From: Asticcacaulis sp.
GTDB lineage: Bacteria > Pseudomonadota > Alphaproteobacteria > Caulobacterales > Caulobacteraceae
Assembly (NCBI RefSeq): GCF_020217185.1
Contig: NZ_JAIWNX010000143.1
Location: 1 to 10,000, forward strand
Length of the DNA: 10,000 nucleotides
Reading direction: 5' to 3'
The notes under the pieces are model-generated. The model worked only from the letters and a program-made list of their open reading frames with translations, made no database searches and was not told the origin of the DNA. This document shows, one piece after another, positions 1-6,541 of the stretch. Position numbers and translations under genes: made by a program. The first letter of the stretch is position 1, and each line of letters opens with the position of its first letter.

Positions 1-87
1 GGTCTTGATGCCCAGCCGTTGACAGGTGCGGATGAGGCGGCAGGCGATTTCACCGCGATTGGCGATGAGGAGTTTGCGGAACATCAT
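1..87 (-). CDS. liuD: Methylcrotonyl-CoA carboxylase alpha subunit, N-terminal fragment (cut by window edge)
   Basis: The minus strand encodes 29 residues starting [20 protein letters not shown] and ending near LGIKT at the window edge. This is the classical N-terminus of a biotin carboxylase (lysine, then LIANRGEIA, then IRT and LGI), the ATP-grasp enzyme that carboxylates biotin. The N-terminus alone cannot separate methylcrotonyl-, propionyl- and acetyl-CoA carboxylases. Position directly after liuB- and liuC-type genes makes it the alpha subunit of 3-methylcrotonyl-CoA carboxylase, which carries biotin and pairs with the beta subunit encoded at 865-2469. The first ATG (87-85) overlaps the hydratase stop codon as ATGA, implying translational coupling. 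A second in-frame ATG directly follows and could be the true start. A purine-rich GGTGGGTGAG lies just upstream. Confidence is high for biotin carboxylase and good for MCC. Confidence 0.88.
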   Translation of the reverse strand, partial: MMFRKLLIANRGEIACRLIRTCQRLGIKT

Positions 88-863
88 CTCACCCACCCCG
101 GTTTACGCTTCTCAAGAAACGCGGCGATGCCCTCGCGGCCTTCGTCGGAGGCGCGGCGCTTCGCGATACGTCGGGCCGTCAGGCGGAGCAGGTCGTCATC
201 GACGGGGCGGCCCGACACGTCGCTTATCAGCGCCTTGGCATCGGCCACGGCCTCAGGCCCGCTGGCCAGCAGGGCGTCAATCAGCGGCGCGGCGGCGGCA
301 TCGAGCCCGGCCTTCACCTCGTGCACCAGACCGATGCGGCGGGCCTCTTCGGCGCTGAAGCGTTCCCCGGTCAGGACATAGCGCCGGGCGGCCGAGGCGC
401 CGATCTTTCCCACTACAAACGGCGAAATGGCCGCCGGGATCAGGCCCAGCCGCACCTCGGTCAGGCCGAAGCGCGCATCGGGGGCGGCGATCACCATGTC
501 GCACGCCGCCGCCAGCCCGACGCCGCCGCCAAAACACGCGCCGTGGATCAGGCCGATCACCGGTTTCGGACAGGCATTCAGCGTGTGCAGCATGGTCGCC
601 AGTGCCAGCGCATCGGCCGCGTTTTCGGCCTCGGTCTTCTGTGCGGCGCGCTGCATCCAGTGGAGGTCGCCCCCGGCGCAGAAGCTCTCCCCCGCGCCAT
701 TGAGCACTACGACGCGCACGGCAGGATTGGCCCCCAGCGTCGTAAAGGTCTGCGTCAGGTCGCCGATCATCGCCTCATCAAAGGCATTGTGCCGGTCGGG
801 CCGGTTGAGCGTCAGGCGGGCTATGCCATTGGCAGCAAGGTCTAATTTAAGCGCGGTCATCAT
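84..863 (-). CDS. liuC: Enoyl-CoA hydratase/isomerase family protein, probable methylglutaconyl-CoA hydratase
   Basis: A 259-residue crotonase-fold protein, the normal length for the family. By context it hydrates 3-methylglutaconyl-CoA to HMG-CoA in leucine breakdown in the cytoplasm. Visible crotonase features: [10 protein letters not shown] (19-28); first oxyanion-hole segment SFCAGGDL (60-67); second oxyanion-hole segment [16 protein letters not shown] (108-122, Gly113 at the oxyanion position); and [11 protein letters not shown] (134-144), supplying one catalytic-type glutamate, Glu136. The position of the other classical glutamate (Glu144 of rat mitochondrial hydratase) is Gly116 here, in GGGVGLA. 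The gene starts 1 nt after the liuB stop and overlaps liuD by ATGA, so it is the middle of an operon. Two adjacent ATGs (863 and 860) could serve as the start; GGATG-type sequence overlapping the upstream stop is the only SD-like signal. The family is certain; the specific substrate rests on context. Confidence 0.9.
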   Translation of the reverse strand: MMTALKLDLAANGIARLTLNRPDRHNAFDEAMIGDLTQTFTTLGANPAVRVVVLNGAGESFCAGGDLHWMQRAAQKTEAENAADALALATMLHTLNACPKPVIGLIHGACFGGGVGLAAACDMVIAAPDARFGLTEVRLGLIPAAISPFVVGKIGASAARRYVLTGERFSAEEARRIGLVHEVKAGLDAAAAPLIDALLASGPEAVADAKALISDVSGRPVDDDLLRLTARRIAKRRASDEGREGIAAFLEKRKPGWVR

Positions 864-864
864 C

Positions 865-2469
865 CTACATCCTGAACACGCCGAACCGCGTCGGCTCTAT
901 GGGCGCATTGAGCGCCGCCGACAGGCCGAGACCGAGCACGCGGCGCGTATCCGCCGGGTCGATCACCCCGTCGTCCCACAGGCGCGCCGAGGCGTAGTAG
1001 GGATGGCCCTGCGCCTCATAGGTCGCCAGCAGCGGGGCCTTAAACGCGGCCTCGTCTTCGGCGCTCCAGGTGCCGCCCTTCGCCTCGATGCCGTCGCGGC
1101 GCACGGTCGCCAGCACATTGGCCGCCTGCTCGCCACCCATGACCGAGATGCGCGCATTGGGCCACATCCACAGGAAACGCGGATCGAAGGCGCGCCCGCA
1201 CATGCCGTAATTGCCTGCCCCGTAGGAGCCACCGAAAACAAGGGTTAGTTTGGGCACATTGGCGCAGGCCACCGCCGTCACCATCTTGGCGCCATGCCGC
1301 GCAATACCTTCGTTCTCGTACTTGCGTCCCACCATGAATCCGGTGATATTTTGCAGGAAAATCAAAGGAATGTTGCGCTGGCAGCACAGTTCGACAAAGT
1401 GCGCGCCCTTTTGCGCGCTCTCGGAAAACAGCACGCCATTATTGGCGACAATGCCGACCGGATAGCCGTACAGGTGCGCAAACCCGCAGACGAGGGTTTC
1501 GCCATACAGCGCCTTGAACTCATCAAATTCCGAGCCATCGACTAGCCGCGCAATGAGTTCGCGCACATCAATCGGGATGCGCTTATCGACGGGGATCAGG
1601 CCGTACAGTTCGCGCGCTTCATACAGCGGTTCGACGCTGTAACGCAGCTTCAGCGACGCCGGTTTTGTGCGGTTGAGATTGCGCACAATGCGCCGCGCCA
1701 TCGCAAGCGCTTCGGCGTCGTTGGCGGCCAGATGATCGACCACGCCGGACACGCGCGCATGGACATCGCCGCCGCCCAAATCTTCGGCGGAGACGACTTC
1801 GCCGGTCGCCGCCTTGACCAGCGGCGGGCCGCCCAGAAAGATAGTCCCCTGACGGCGCACAATGATGCTTTCGTCCGACATGGCCGGCACATAGGCCCCG
1901 CCGGCGGTGCAGCTTCCCATCACTACGGCGATCTGCGGGATGCCTCTGGCCGACATCTGCGCCTGATTGAAGAAGATGCGGCCGAAATCGTCCTTGTCCG
2001 GAAAGACCTCGTCCTGATTGGGCAGGTTGGCCCCGCCGGAGTCCACCAGATATACGCAGGGCAGGTGGTTCATCTGCGCCACCTCCTGCGCCCGCAGGTG
2101 CTTTTTGACCGTCAGCGGATAATAGGTGCCGCCTTTCACGGTGGCGTCATTGCACACCACCACGCATTCGGTGTTCTCAATCCGGCCAATGCCGGTGATG
2201 ATCCCGGCGGCGGGCACCTCGTCCTCATAGACGCCGTGCGCCGCCAGCGCCGACAGTTCCAGAAACGGCGAGCCGGGATCGAGCAGGGCATCGACCCGCT
2301 GACGCGGCAGCAGTTTACCGCGCGACACGTGCTTTTGCCGCGCGCTGTCTGAGCCGCCTTCGGCGATGCGCGCGGTCAGGGCGCGCAGGTCATCGACCAG
2401 CCCCTGCATATGGGCGCTGTTGGCGGTGAAATCGGCGCTGTTCGTGTCGATCTGGCTGGTGAGGCGCAT
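865..2469 (-). CDS. liuB: Methylcrotonyl-CoA carboxylase beta subunit (carboxyltransferase)
   Basis: A 534-residue acyl-CoA carboxyltransferase, the usual length of bacterial MccB (about 535). It transfers the carboxyl group from biotin on the alpha subunit to 3-methylcrotonyl-CoA, giving 3-methylglutaconyl-CoA (leucine and isovalerate degradation). The N-terminal half has [21 protein letters not shown] (51-71), [13 protein letters not shown] (140-152), the oxyanion-type segment [14 protein letters not shown] (187-200), and [17 protein letters not shown] (208-224). The C-terminal half has [14 protein letters not shown] (372-385), [20 protein letters not shown] (413-432), and [18 protein letters not shown] (436-453). 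The two-domain arrangement and the [13 protein letters not shown] segment fit MCC beta better than propionyl-CoA carboxylase beta. AAAGGA lies 8 nt upstream of the ATG within an imperfect palindrome. This is the first gene of the operon and is divergent from the LysR gene. No liuA (isovaleryl-CoA dehydrogenase) precedes it within the window. Confidence 0.96.
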   Translation of the reverse strand: MRLTSQIDTNSADFTANSAHMQGLVDDLRALTARIAEGGSDSARQKHVSRGKLLPRQRVDALLDPGSPFLELSALAAHGVYEDEVPAAGIITGIGRIENTECVVVCNDATVKGGTYYPLTVKKHLRAQEVAQMNHLPCVYLVDSGGANLPNQDEVFPDKDDFGRIFFNQAQMSARGIPQIAVVMGSCTAGGAYVPAMSDESIIVRRQGTIFLGGPPLVKAATGEVVSAEDLGGGDVHARVSGVVDHLAANDAEALAMARRIVRNLNRTKPASLKLRYSVEPLYEARELYGLIPVDKRIPIDVRELIARLVDGSEFDEFKALYGETLVCGFAHLYGYPVGIVANNGVLFSESAQKGAHFVELCCQRNIPLIFLQNITGFMVGRKYENEGIARHGAKMVTAVACANVPKLTLVFGGSYGAGNYGMCGRAFDPRFLWMWPNARISVMGGEQAANVLATVRRDGIEAKGGTWSAEDEAAFKAPLLATYEAQGHPYYASARLWDDGVIDPADTRRVLGLGLSAALNAPIEPTRFGVFRM

Positions 2470-2474
2470 GGGGC

Positions 2475-2492
2475 GTTTCCTTTAAGGGAAAC
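2475..2492. promoter_or_regulatory. Imperfect 18-bp palindrome covering the liuB ribosome-binding site
   Basis: The segment GTTTCCTTTAAGGGAAAC matches its own reverse complement at 16 of 18 positions. On the minus strand it includes the AAGGA ribosome-binding sequence of liuB, with the ATG at 2469 just beyond it. It could be a protein-binding operator or an RNA hairpin that masks the SD. Only the symmetry is seen; any role is inference. Confidence 0.35.
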
Positions 2493-2499
2493 CTACACC

Positions 2500-2566
2500 G
2501 CTCTTGATCATTGGAAAAATTGATAATAAAAATAGAATGAATAGATGATATCTATGATTGTCTATG
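2500..2566. promoter_or_regulatory. AT-rich divergent promoter/operator region between liuB and the LysR gene
   Basis: This short stretch is much richer in A and T than the flanking coding DNA, as expected for a promoter region. On the plus strand TTGGAA (2511-2516) and TAGAAT (2533-2538), 16 nt apart, form a sigma70-like pair that could serve the LysR gene. An inverted repeat ATAGAT-GAT-ATCTAT lies at 2541-2555, and a looser ATCATT-like pair at about 2507-2524. Either could be a LysR-type binding site. I see no convincing -35/-10 pair for liuB on the minus strand. The promoter assignment is tentative. Confidence 0.35.
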
Positions 2567-2742
2567 CCTCCCCGACTTGTCAGGGAGGGGGACCGCACGA
2601 GCGAACGTAGTGAGCGAGATGTGGGGGTGGGGTATCTTTTGAACGATCCACATGCGGCGCTTGTCGAGAGTCCGTAAGCCCCCACCACCGCATCTCGCGC
2701 TTCGCGCCTCGTGCGGTCCCCCTCCCCAGCAAGCTGGGGAGG
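2567..2742. repeat. Two-armed REP/BIME-like inverted repeat
   Basis: Two related arms face each other around a central spacer of about 40 nt. The left arm (2567-2635) and the reverse complement of the right arm (2678-2742) share an identical 19-nt core: 2583-2601 on the plus strand and 2708-2726 on the minus strand. They also share a CCTCCCC start, a GCGAGATG block and a GGTGGGG end. Each arm can fold alone; the right one ends in a perfect palindrome at 2721-2742 (10-bp stem). This organisation is that of bacterial REP pairs (BIMEs), which in other genomes are moved by RAYT transposases; no RAYT gene is present here. Small open frames through the arms encode Pro/Arg-rich peptides and look spurious. 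The whole element would lie in the 5' leader of the LysR mRNA if the upstream promoter is used. Confidence 0.8.
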
Positions 2743-2751
2743 TATGTAAGC

Positions 2752-2757
2752 GGAGGT
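2752..2757 (+). promoter_or_regulatory. Shine-Dalgarno site fixing the LysR start
   Basis: GGAGGT lies 5 nt before the ATG at 2763. It settles the start over an in-frame ATG at 2652, whose extra 37 codons run through the REP-like repeat. Confidence 0.85.
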
Positions 2758-2762
2758 GTCCA

Positions 2763-3647
2763 ATGGAACCCTATCTTCTTCGCTATTTTCTGGCCGTGGT
2801 CGAAACGGGCTCCTTTACGCGCGCCGCCGAAGCCTGCCTGATCACCCAGCCGTCGCTCTCCTCCGGGATCAAGCGCCTTGAGGAACAGCTCGGCGTCACC
2901 CTGTTTATCCGCAACAACAAGCGGGTGTTTCTGACCACGGCGGGGACGCGCTTTCTGCCGCGCGCCAAGACCATTCTGCACGAATGCAATGTGGCGCTGA
3001 CTGAACTGGCACAAACCGAACAGGCGCGCGTCCTGCGTCTTGGCGTGTTGCAGACCCTGTCCGGGGCCTGGGTGGCGGGGCTGCTGAAAGGCTTTCGCGA
3101 CGCAGGCCTGACCGAAGAGACGGGCGGGCGGTTCGACCTGTTCGAAGGCACCGAGCAGGAGATCTTAAACCGTTTTGACGAGCGGGGGATAGATTACGCC
3201 CTGTCGATCCGCCGCGTCGAAGACGACAGCTCGGTGCCGTTATATAGTGAGCCCTATGTGCTGGCCCTGCCCGTCGATCATGCTTTGGCCGGGGCGGCGC
3301 AGGTGCGCGGCGAAGACCTTTCGGATCAGCCGATGATCGTGCGTTCGCGCTGCGAGGTTTTGTCGGAGACCAGCCGCTATTTCACCGACCGCAATGTGCG
3401 CCCGCCTCTGGCCTATCGCACGGCGAATGATGAGCGGGCGCTGCGCATGGTGGCCGCCGGTATCGGCGCGACCGTGGTGCCGCAAAGCCATACGGCGCAA
3501 GGGGTGGTGACCACCACACTGCACGGCTTTACCCATAGCCGCACCGTGGCCCTGTTCCGCCCGCGTCATGCCCTGCCGGACCATCTGACGTTCATGGGCG
3601 CGGCGTTTGAGCGCTATGTGACCGGACTTGCGCCGCCGCTGCGGTAA
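2763..3647 (+). CDS. LysR-family transcriptional regulator
   Basis: A 294-residue LysR-type regulator, the standard length. The N-terminal winged helix-turn-helix spans about residues 3-62: LLRYFLAVVETGSFTRAAEA (5-24), TQPSLSSGIKRLEEQLG (28-44), LFIRNNKRVFLTTAGTRFL (47-65). It is followed by a coiled linker helix (66-88) and the two-lobed effector-binding domain (about 91-294), with LRLGVLQTLSG opening it and AAGIGATVVP (231-240) near the end. The start is chosen for GGAGGT 5 nt upstream and the canonical MEPYLLRYF opening. It is divergently transcribed from liuB, the usual LysR arrangement with a target operon, so control of the liu genes is a reasonable inference. The known liu regulators I recall in proteobacteria are MerR-type (LiuR) and TetR-type (LiuQ), so this would differ. 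The inducer is unknown. Confidence 0.93.
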   Translation: MEPYLLRYFLAVVETGSFTRAAEACLITQPSLSSGIKRLEEQLGVTLFIRNNKRVFLTTAGTRFLPRAKTILHECNVALTELAQTEQARVLRLGVLQTLSGAWVAGLLKGFRDAGLTEETGGRFDLFEGTEQEILNRFDERGIDYALSIRRVEDDSSVPLYSEPYVLALPVDHALAGAAQVRGEDLSDQPMIVRSRCEVLSETSRYFTDRNVRPPLAYRTANDERALRMVAAGIGATVVPQSHTAQGVVTTTLHGFTHSRTVALFRPRHALPDHLTFMGAAFERYVTGLAPPLR

Positions 3648-3747
3648 CGCGGGGTTTGCGGCAACACAGTTGCAAGACAGCCCAGAGGCAAGGGCCGGAC
3701 GTTCCGTTCTGGGACGATTGGGTGACCCGCGCCGCAGGGTAGTTTTC

Positions 3748-5088
3748 ATGTTTGAATTTGGCCGTGAACTGAGGCGCATCATGGGGCAGGGCGGGCGGTA
3801 TGAGCCCGATGTGAGCCTCTATGAGCTGATGACGCTCGAACTGCTGATCACGCAGGGGCGCGGCCTGGATGTCGAAGGCGGGCGGGTTTCGACGCGCAGC
3901 CGCTTTGAGCCCTATCTCGAATCGGCACTGGTGTGGCGCGAATACGCGCGGCGCACCGGCGACACCCTGGCGCTCAGCAAGGCCACCACGGCGGCGGAGT
4001 CGGCGGGCAAGGCCGCCAAGACCCTGAGCGAGGCCGCCAGTGCGGCGCTGGTGCAGGCGGAAATCTGCCTGCTGGGCTATGATTTGTTTGAAACCGCCGA
4101 ACTGCTGGTTTCGGCCGAAACGCTGGTGGCCACCGGGCGCGGCGCCATTGGCAGCGATGCGGCTTTACTGGCGGCCTTTACCCTGACCGAAGGGCGGCTG
4201 GCGGCGCGTCTGGCCGTGCGGCACGGCATTGGCGAAGACCTTGAACCGGCGCTGGTGGCTATGGCCCATATCGACCGCGCCATCGAACGTTTCGACGCGC
4301 TGGTGCGCCAGACCAAGGCCGCCAAGGACAAGATCAGCGCCGCCGATGCACGGCTGGAGCGCGCCGATCTTTTGATGCTGGTCGGGCTCGATCGTCACGA
4401 TAGCCGGCTGATGACGGCGGTCATCAACGACCTGACGGCGCTCTTGGCGCGGCTTGATGCTGACTATGAGCCGGTGACCTTTGTGCGCGTGACTCAGCGT
4501 CTGGCGCTGGCCCACGTCTGGGCGGGGCAGATCGACGGGCAGCCGCAGATGATCAGCGAAGGCATCGCGCTTCTGACGCCGCCGGAAGAGGTGGTGACCT
4601 ATGAACACACGCCGCTCGACTGGGTGGCGCAGACGCATTTCCGCGCCCTGGCGCTACAGGCCCTGTCGGAGCTGATTCAGGAGGACGGACTGGCCGAACA
4701 GGCGGTGGCGGCCTTCGATCTGGCCCTGTCCAAGGCGCTGGCCAAGCCTCTGTCGATCCGTGCGCAGATCGTCAATAACCGCGCCGCCTGTCTGGCGCGC
4801 CGGGCCGAGCTGAAGGGCGATCTCCTGTCGCTCGAAGACGCCGAAGCGGCGTTCAAGGCGGAACTGCGTCAGGTCAAGCCGGGCGAAGACCCGGTCGGCT
4901 GGGCCATCCTTCAGACCAATCTGGGGCGTCTCTATGTGGCACGCGGCGACATTACCGGCTTTATGCTGGATCGCGCCGAGGCCGCCTATGCGCTGGAGGC
5001 CGCGCACGAGATTTTCGTGGAACACGGTCTGAAGTCGCTGGCCGAAACGGCACTGGAAAACCTCAACCGCGTGCGGTCGGGGGATTAG
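3748..5088 (+). CDS. TPR-like alpha-helical repeat protein of unknown function
   Basis: A 446-residue, almost wholly helical, Ala/Leu-rich protein without signal peptide or membrane segment, so probably cytoplasmic. Helical-hairpin repeats can be followed through it: around 56-95 (WREYARRTGDTLALSKATTAAE), 110-165, 168-215, 296-330 and 343-440. The last part, DPVGWAILQTNLGRLYVARGD then RAEAAYALEAAHEIFVEHG, closely resembles the TPR units that often precede CHAT domains. No CHAT domain or other catalytic domain follows. The likely role is protein-protein interaction; the partner is unknown. I recognise it as a type seen in Caulobacterales but cannot name a function. The start at 3748 is preferred (AGGGT about 8 nt upstream; product starts MFEFGRELRR). 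An in-frame ATG at 3628 would overlap the LysR gene and add 40 Arg-rich residues of low plausibility. It follows the LysR gene by 100 nt and may be an independent unit. Confidence 0.82.
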   Translation: MFEFGRELRRIMGQGGRYEPDVSLYELMTLELLITQGRGLDVEGGRVSTRSRFEPYLESALVWREYARRTGDTLALSKATTAAESAGKAAKTLSEAASAALVQAEICLLGYDLFETAELLVSAETLVATGRGAIGSDAALLAAFTLTEGRLAARLAVRHGIGEDLEPALVAMAHIDRAIERFDALVRQTKAAKDKISAADARLERADLLMLVGLDRHDSRLMTAVINDLTALLARLDADYEPVTFVRVTQRLALAHVWAGQIDGQPQMISEGIALLTPPEEVVTYEHTPLDWVAQTHFRALALQALSELIQEDGLAEQAVAAFDLALSKALAKPLSIRAQIVNNRAACLARRAELKGDLLSLEDAEAAFKAELRQVKPGEDPVGWAILQTNLGRLYVARGDITGFMLDRAEAAYALEAAHEIFVEHGLKSLAETALENLNRVRSGD

Positions 5089-5192
5089 CTTAACAAATTC
5101 TATATGTTATCGGGTGCGATTTACGCAGTCCGATGAAATAGCATAGAGACTAAAATATATTTTGAATGTTTCTGTTGGTTAGACGTTCTTAT

Positions 5193-5960
5193 TCATTGTA
5201 AATGCGCATATTGCTTTGCTGCATATTGCCTATAGAGATTAGGTTCTGAACGTAGTTCAATGATGCTGGAAACGTCTGACAGCATTCCGCCTTTCACGCC
5301 AATTGTTTCAATGGCACTTACGACAGAAACAAGAGCGGGCGGGTCTTCAGATTTAGAAATATCGGAATATTTCATATAGGTGCTTGCCAAAGAGTTTGGG
5401 TGTTTGTTTACAAACTCAAAAACCGCCTTATTGTGTTCAAATTGTACAAGGTTGTGAACCTCCCAATCCGCATCTTTGCCACTAATGTCGGCGGTTTTTG
5501 CCACATTTTGAGCACCAAAAACTTGGGATACTATACCGAACAACTCCCAGTTCTTCGACCGTTCTTTCGCATCCATTGCCTTGGAAATTGCACGAGACGC
5601 CGCCATGACTGAGGCATTAGCAACTGCGGAAACGGCTCCTGCAACACGCGATATATCTATATTGACGAGATGCAAGTCGGCACCGTCATAATCGATTCCA
5701 TACCATTCTGACGCGGCTTTGGCGCAACCCGGATAAAAATCTCCAGCGCTTGCTGTGATGGCTTCCTGAAGACCTACCGCGCCATCTGAAACAGAAATTA
5801 CGCCTTCTCCAGAATTATTAATGCGAATTGCAGCAAATGATCCGCTTGGATATGAAACAGGTACAGAAACGACTACAGCTCCGCCATCAGCGTAAACCGA
5901 AATAAGTTTCGATACTGCTGTATAAACTTGTTGGGTGATGTCGTTGAGAGCGATCATCAT
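5193..5960 (-). CDS. DUF1828/DUF1829-like protein, second gene of AT-rich accessory module
   Basis: A 255-residue soluble protein with no signal peptide. The N-terminal part (about 1-125) has the layout I associate with DUF1828: a short helix, then GGAVVVSVPVSYPSGSFAAI (26-45), GVISVSDGAVGLQEA (53-67) as the 'display of a D-G turn' strand, and GIDYDGADLHLVNIDISRVAGA (88-109). The C-terminal part (about 135-255), with WEVHNLVQFEHNKAVFEFV (166-184), ASTYMKYSDI (192-201) and GGMLSDVSSIIE (224-235), resembles DUF1829. The family call is from remembered patterns, not a search. No biochemical function is established to my knowledge; such genes tend to occur in variable regions, and a role in defence or toxin-antitoxin activity is only inference. 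It overlaps the upstream gene by ATGA (5960-5957), so the two are probably co-translated. Codons are notably richer in A/T than in flanking genes, suggesting transfer. Two ATGs (5960, 5957) are possible starts. Confidence 0.75.
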   Translation of the reverse strand: MMIALNDITQQVYTAVSKLISVYADGGAVVVSVPVSYPSGSFAAIRINNSGEGVISVSDGAVGLQEAITASAGDFYPGCAKAASEWYGIDYDGADLHLVNIDISRVAGAVSAVANASVMAASRAISKAMDAKERSKNWELFGIVSQVFGAQNVAKTADISGKDADWEVHNLVQFEHNKAVFEFVNKHPNSLASTYMKYSDISKSEDPPALVSVVSAIETIGVKGGMLSDVSSIIELRSEPNLYRQYAAKQYAHLQ

Positions 5961-6493
5961 ATTAGTTCCGCTTGTGTGTTTCTCGGAGGAATTTCCTCCC
6001 GGTTTATGATGTTGAGTTTATCACAAACATAGTTCAATGCTGAGATATAATCCGTAAAATCAACATGGATTTTCCGGGCAGCACAGACACCAGGTTTCAA
6101 TATGCGCCGCTCAATAGGCGCGATATGGTCAGTGCATATATGCTCATGCGTTTCACCGGGAGCGAAAATAAGCCCCTGCAATTCTGGAGGCCCCTGAAAG
6201 CCATTTGCATGGCCAGTTTTAGGCCGCCATTCCAATCTGTAAAGCCAGAGTACCCCGCGCGTCGCTTCAGGTTGTATTTCCAGTTGAAAAGTTGCATTGT
6301 CGCTTCCTGTAGGAAAGAAGGACACCCTAAACCGCAGCCCTTGCGGTAAAGAGGTTTCAACCATGATGCGAGCCTCATAATTTAAGACCGCATCTCGTCC
6401 TGTTCTATTTTCTTTTCTGATCCAGCCTCTTCCTTGCACCAATGTTTTCGGCGCAGTAAGTAAGGCTTGAGCGTCAAGTTCTGAAATTTCCAT
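5957..6493 (-). CDS. DUF6978-like hypothetical protein, first gene of AT-rich accessory module
   Basis: A 178-residue soluble protein. Visible landmarks: a basic N-terminal region (GRGWIRKENRTGRDA, 21-35), strands LRFRVSFFPTG and FQLEIQPEA (53-77), LYRLEWRPKTGHANGFQGPPEL (84-105), a His-rich segment HEHICTDHIAP (116-126), and a C-terminal ALNYVCDKLNI plus PPR (152-171). The order 'R-L-[DE]...GH.N...H.H......D....AL..[FV]....NI' recalls the DUF6978 group, which I remember as a neighbour of DUF1828 proteins; this is memory, not a search. Function is unknown. The conserved-looking histidines (95, 116, 118, 123) could bind metal or nucleic acid, but that is speculation. There is no good SD before the ATG at 6493. 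The gene lies 48 nt after the DUF2336 stop codon on the same strand and overlaps the next gene by ATGA. Confidence 0.72.
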   Translation of the reverse strand: MEISELDAQALLTAPKTLVQGRGWIRKENRTGRDAVLNYEARIMVETSLPQGLRFRVSFFPTGSDNATFQLEIQPEATRGVLWLYRLEWRPKTGHANGFQGPPELQGLIFAPGETHEHICTDHIAPIERRILKPGVCAARKIHVDFTDYISALNYVCDKLNIINREEIPPRNTQAELI

Positions 6494-6496
6494 GTC

Positions 6497-6520
6497 ATTA
6501 TTAGATCAACATGGAATCAA
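6497..6520 (-). promoter_or_regulatory. Weak candidate promoter immediately before the accessory module
   Basis: On the minus strand TTGATT (6520-6515) is followed after 11 nt by TAATAAT (6503-6497). Caulobacter housekeeping promoters tolerate short spacing, but the match to their consensus is partial. If real, transcription would start within a few bases of the ATG at 6493 and the message would be nearly leaderless, which would fit the missing SD. Read-through from the upstream DUF2336 gene is the alternative. Confidence 0.2.
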
Positions 6521-6541
6521 CCCTAGCGCAAGCTGTTTGCC

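Noticed and set aside
427..1248. 273-codon plus-strand open frame opposite liuC and liuB
   Set aside because: The minus-strand genes are unmistakable, and this frame has no recognisable protein features.
2652..2762. N-terminal extension of the LysR gene from an upstream ATG
   Set aside because: The extra 37 codons lie in the repeat, the SD GGAGGT lies before 2763, and the standard LysR N-terminus begins there.
2482..2763. 93-codon minus-strand open frame through the liuB-LysR intergenic region
   Set aside because: It is read through the REP-like repeat; the product is Pro/Arg/Ser-rich without domain features, and it overlaps the liuB leader.
3661..3728. Small inverted repeats (GCAAC/GTTGC and CCCAGA/TCTGGG) after the LysR gene
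   Set aside because: Stems are short, the second loop is about 21 nt, and no T-run follows, so a terminator call is not supported.
3628..3747. Longer form of the TPR-like protein starting inside the end of the LysR gene
   Set aside because: The added 40 residues are Arg-rich and lack helical-repeat character; a suitable SD and natural start exist at 3748.
5089..5192. Possible terminator or attachment site between the convergent genes
   Set aside because: The stretch is AT-rich with only the small palindrome AAAATATATTTT (5152-5163); no GC stem with a T-run and no repeat matching the other cassette edge was found.
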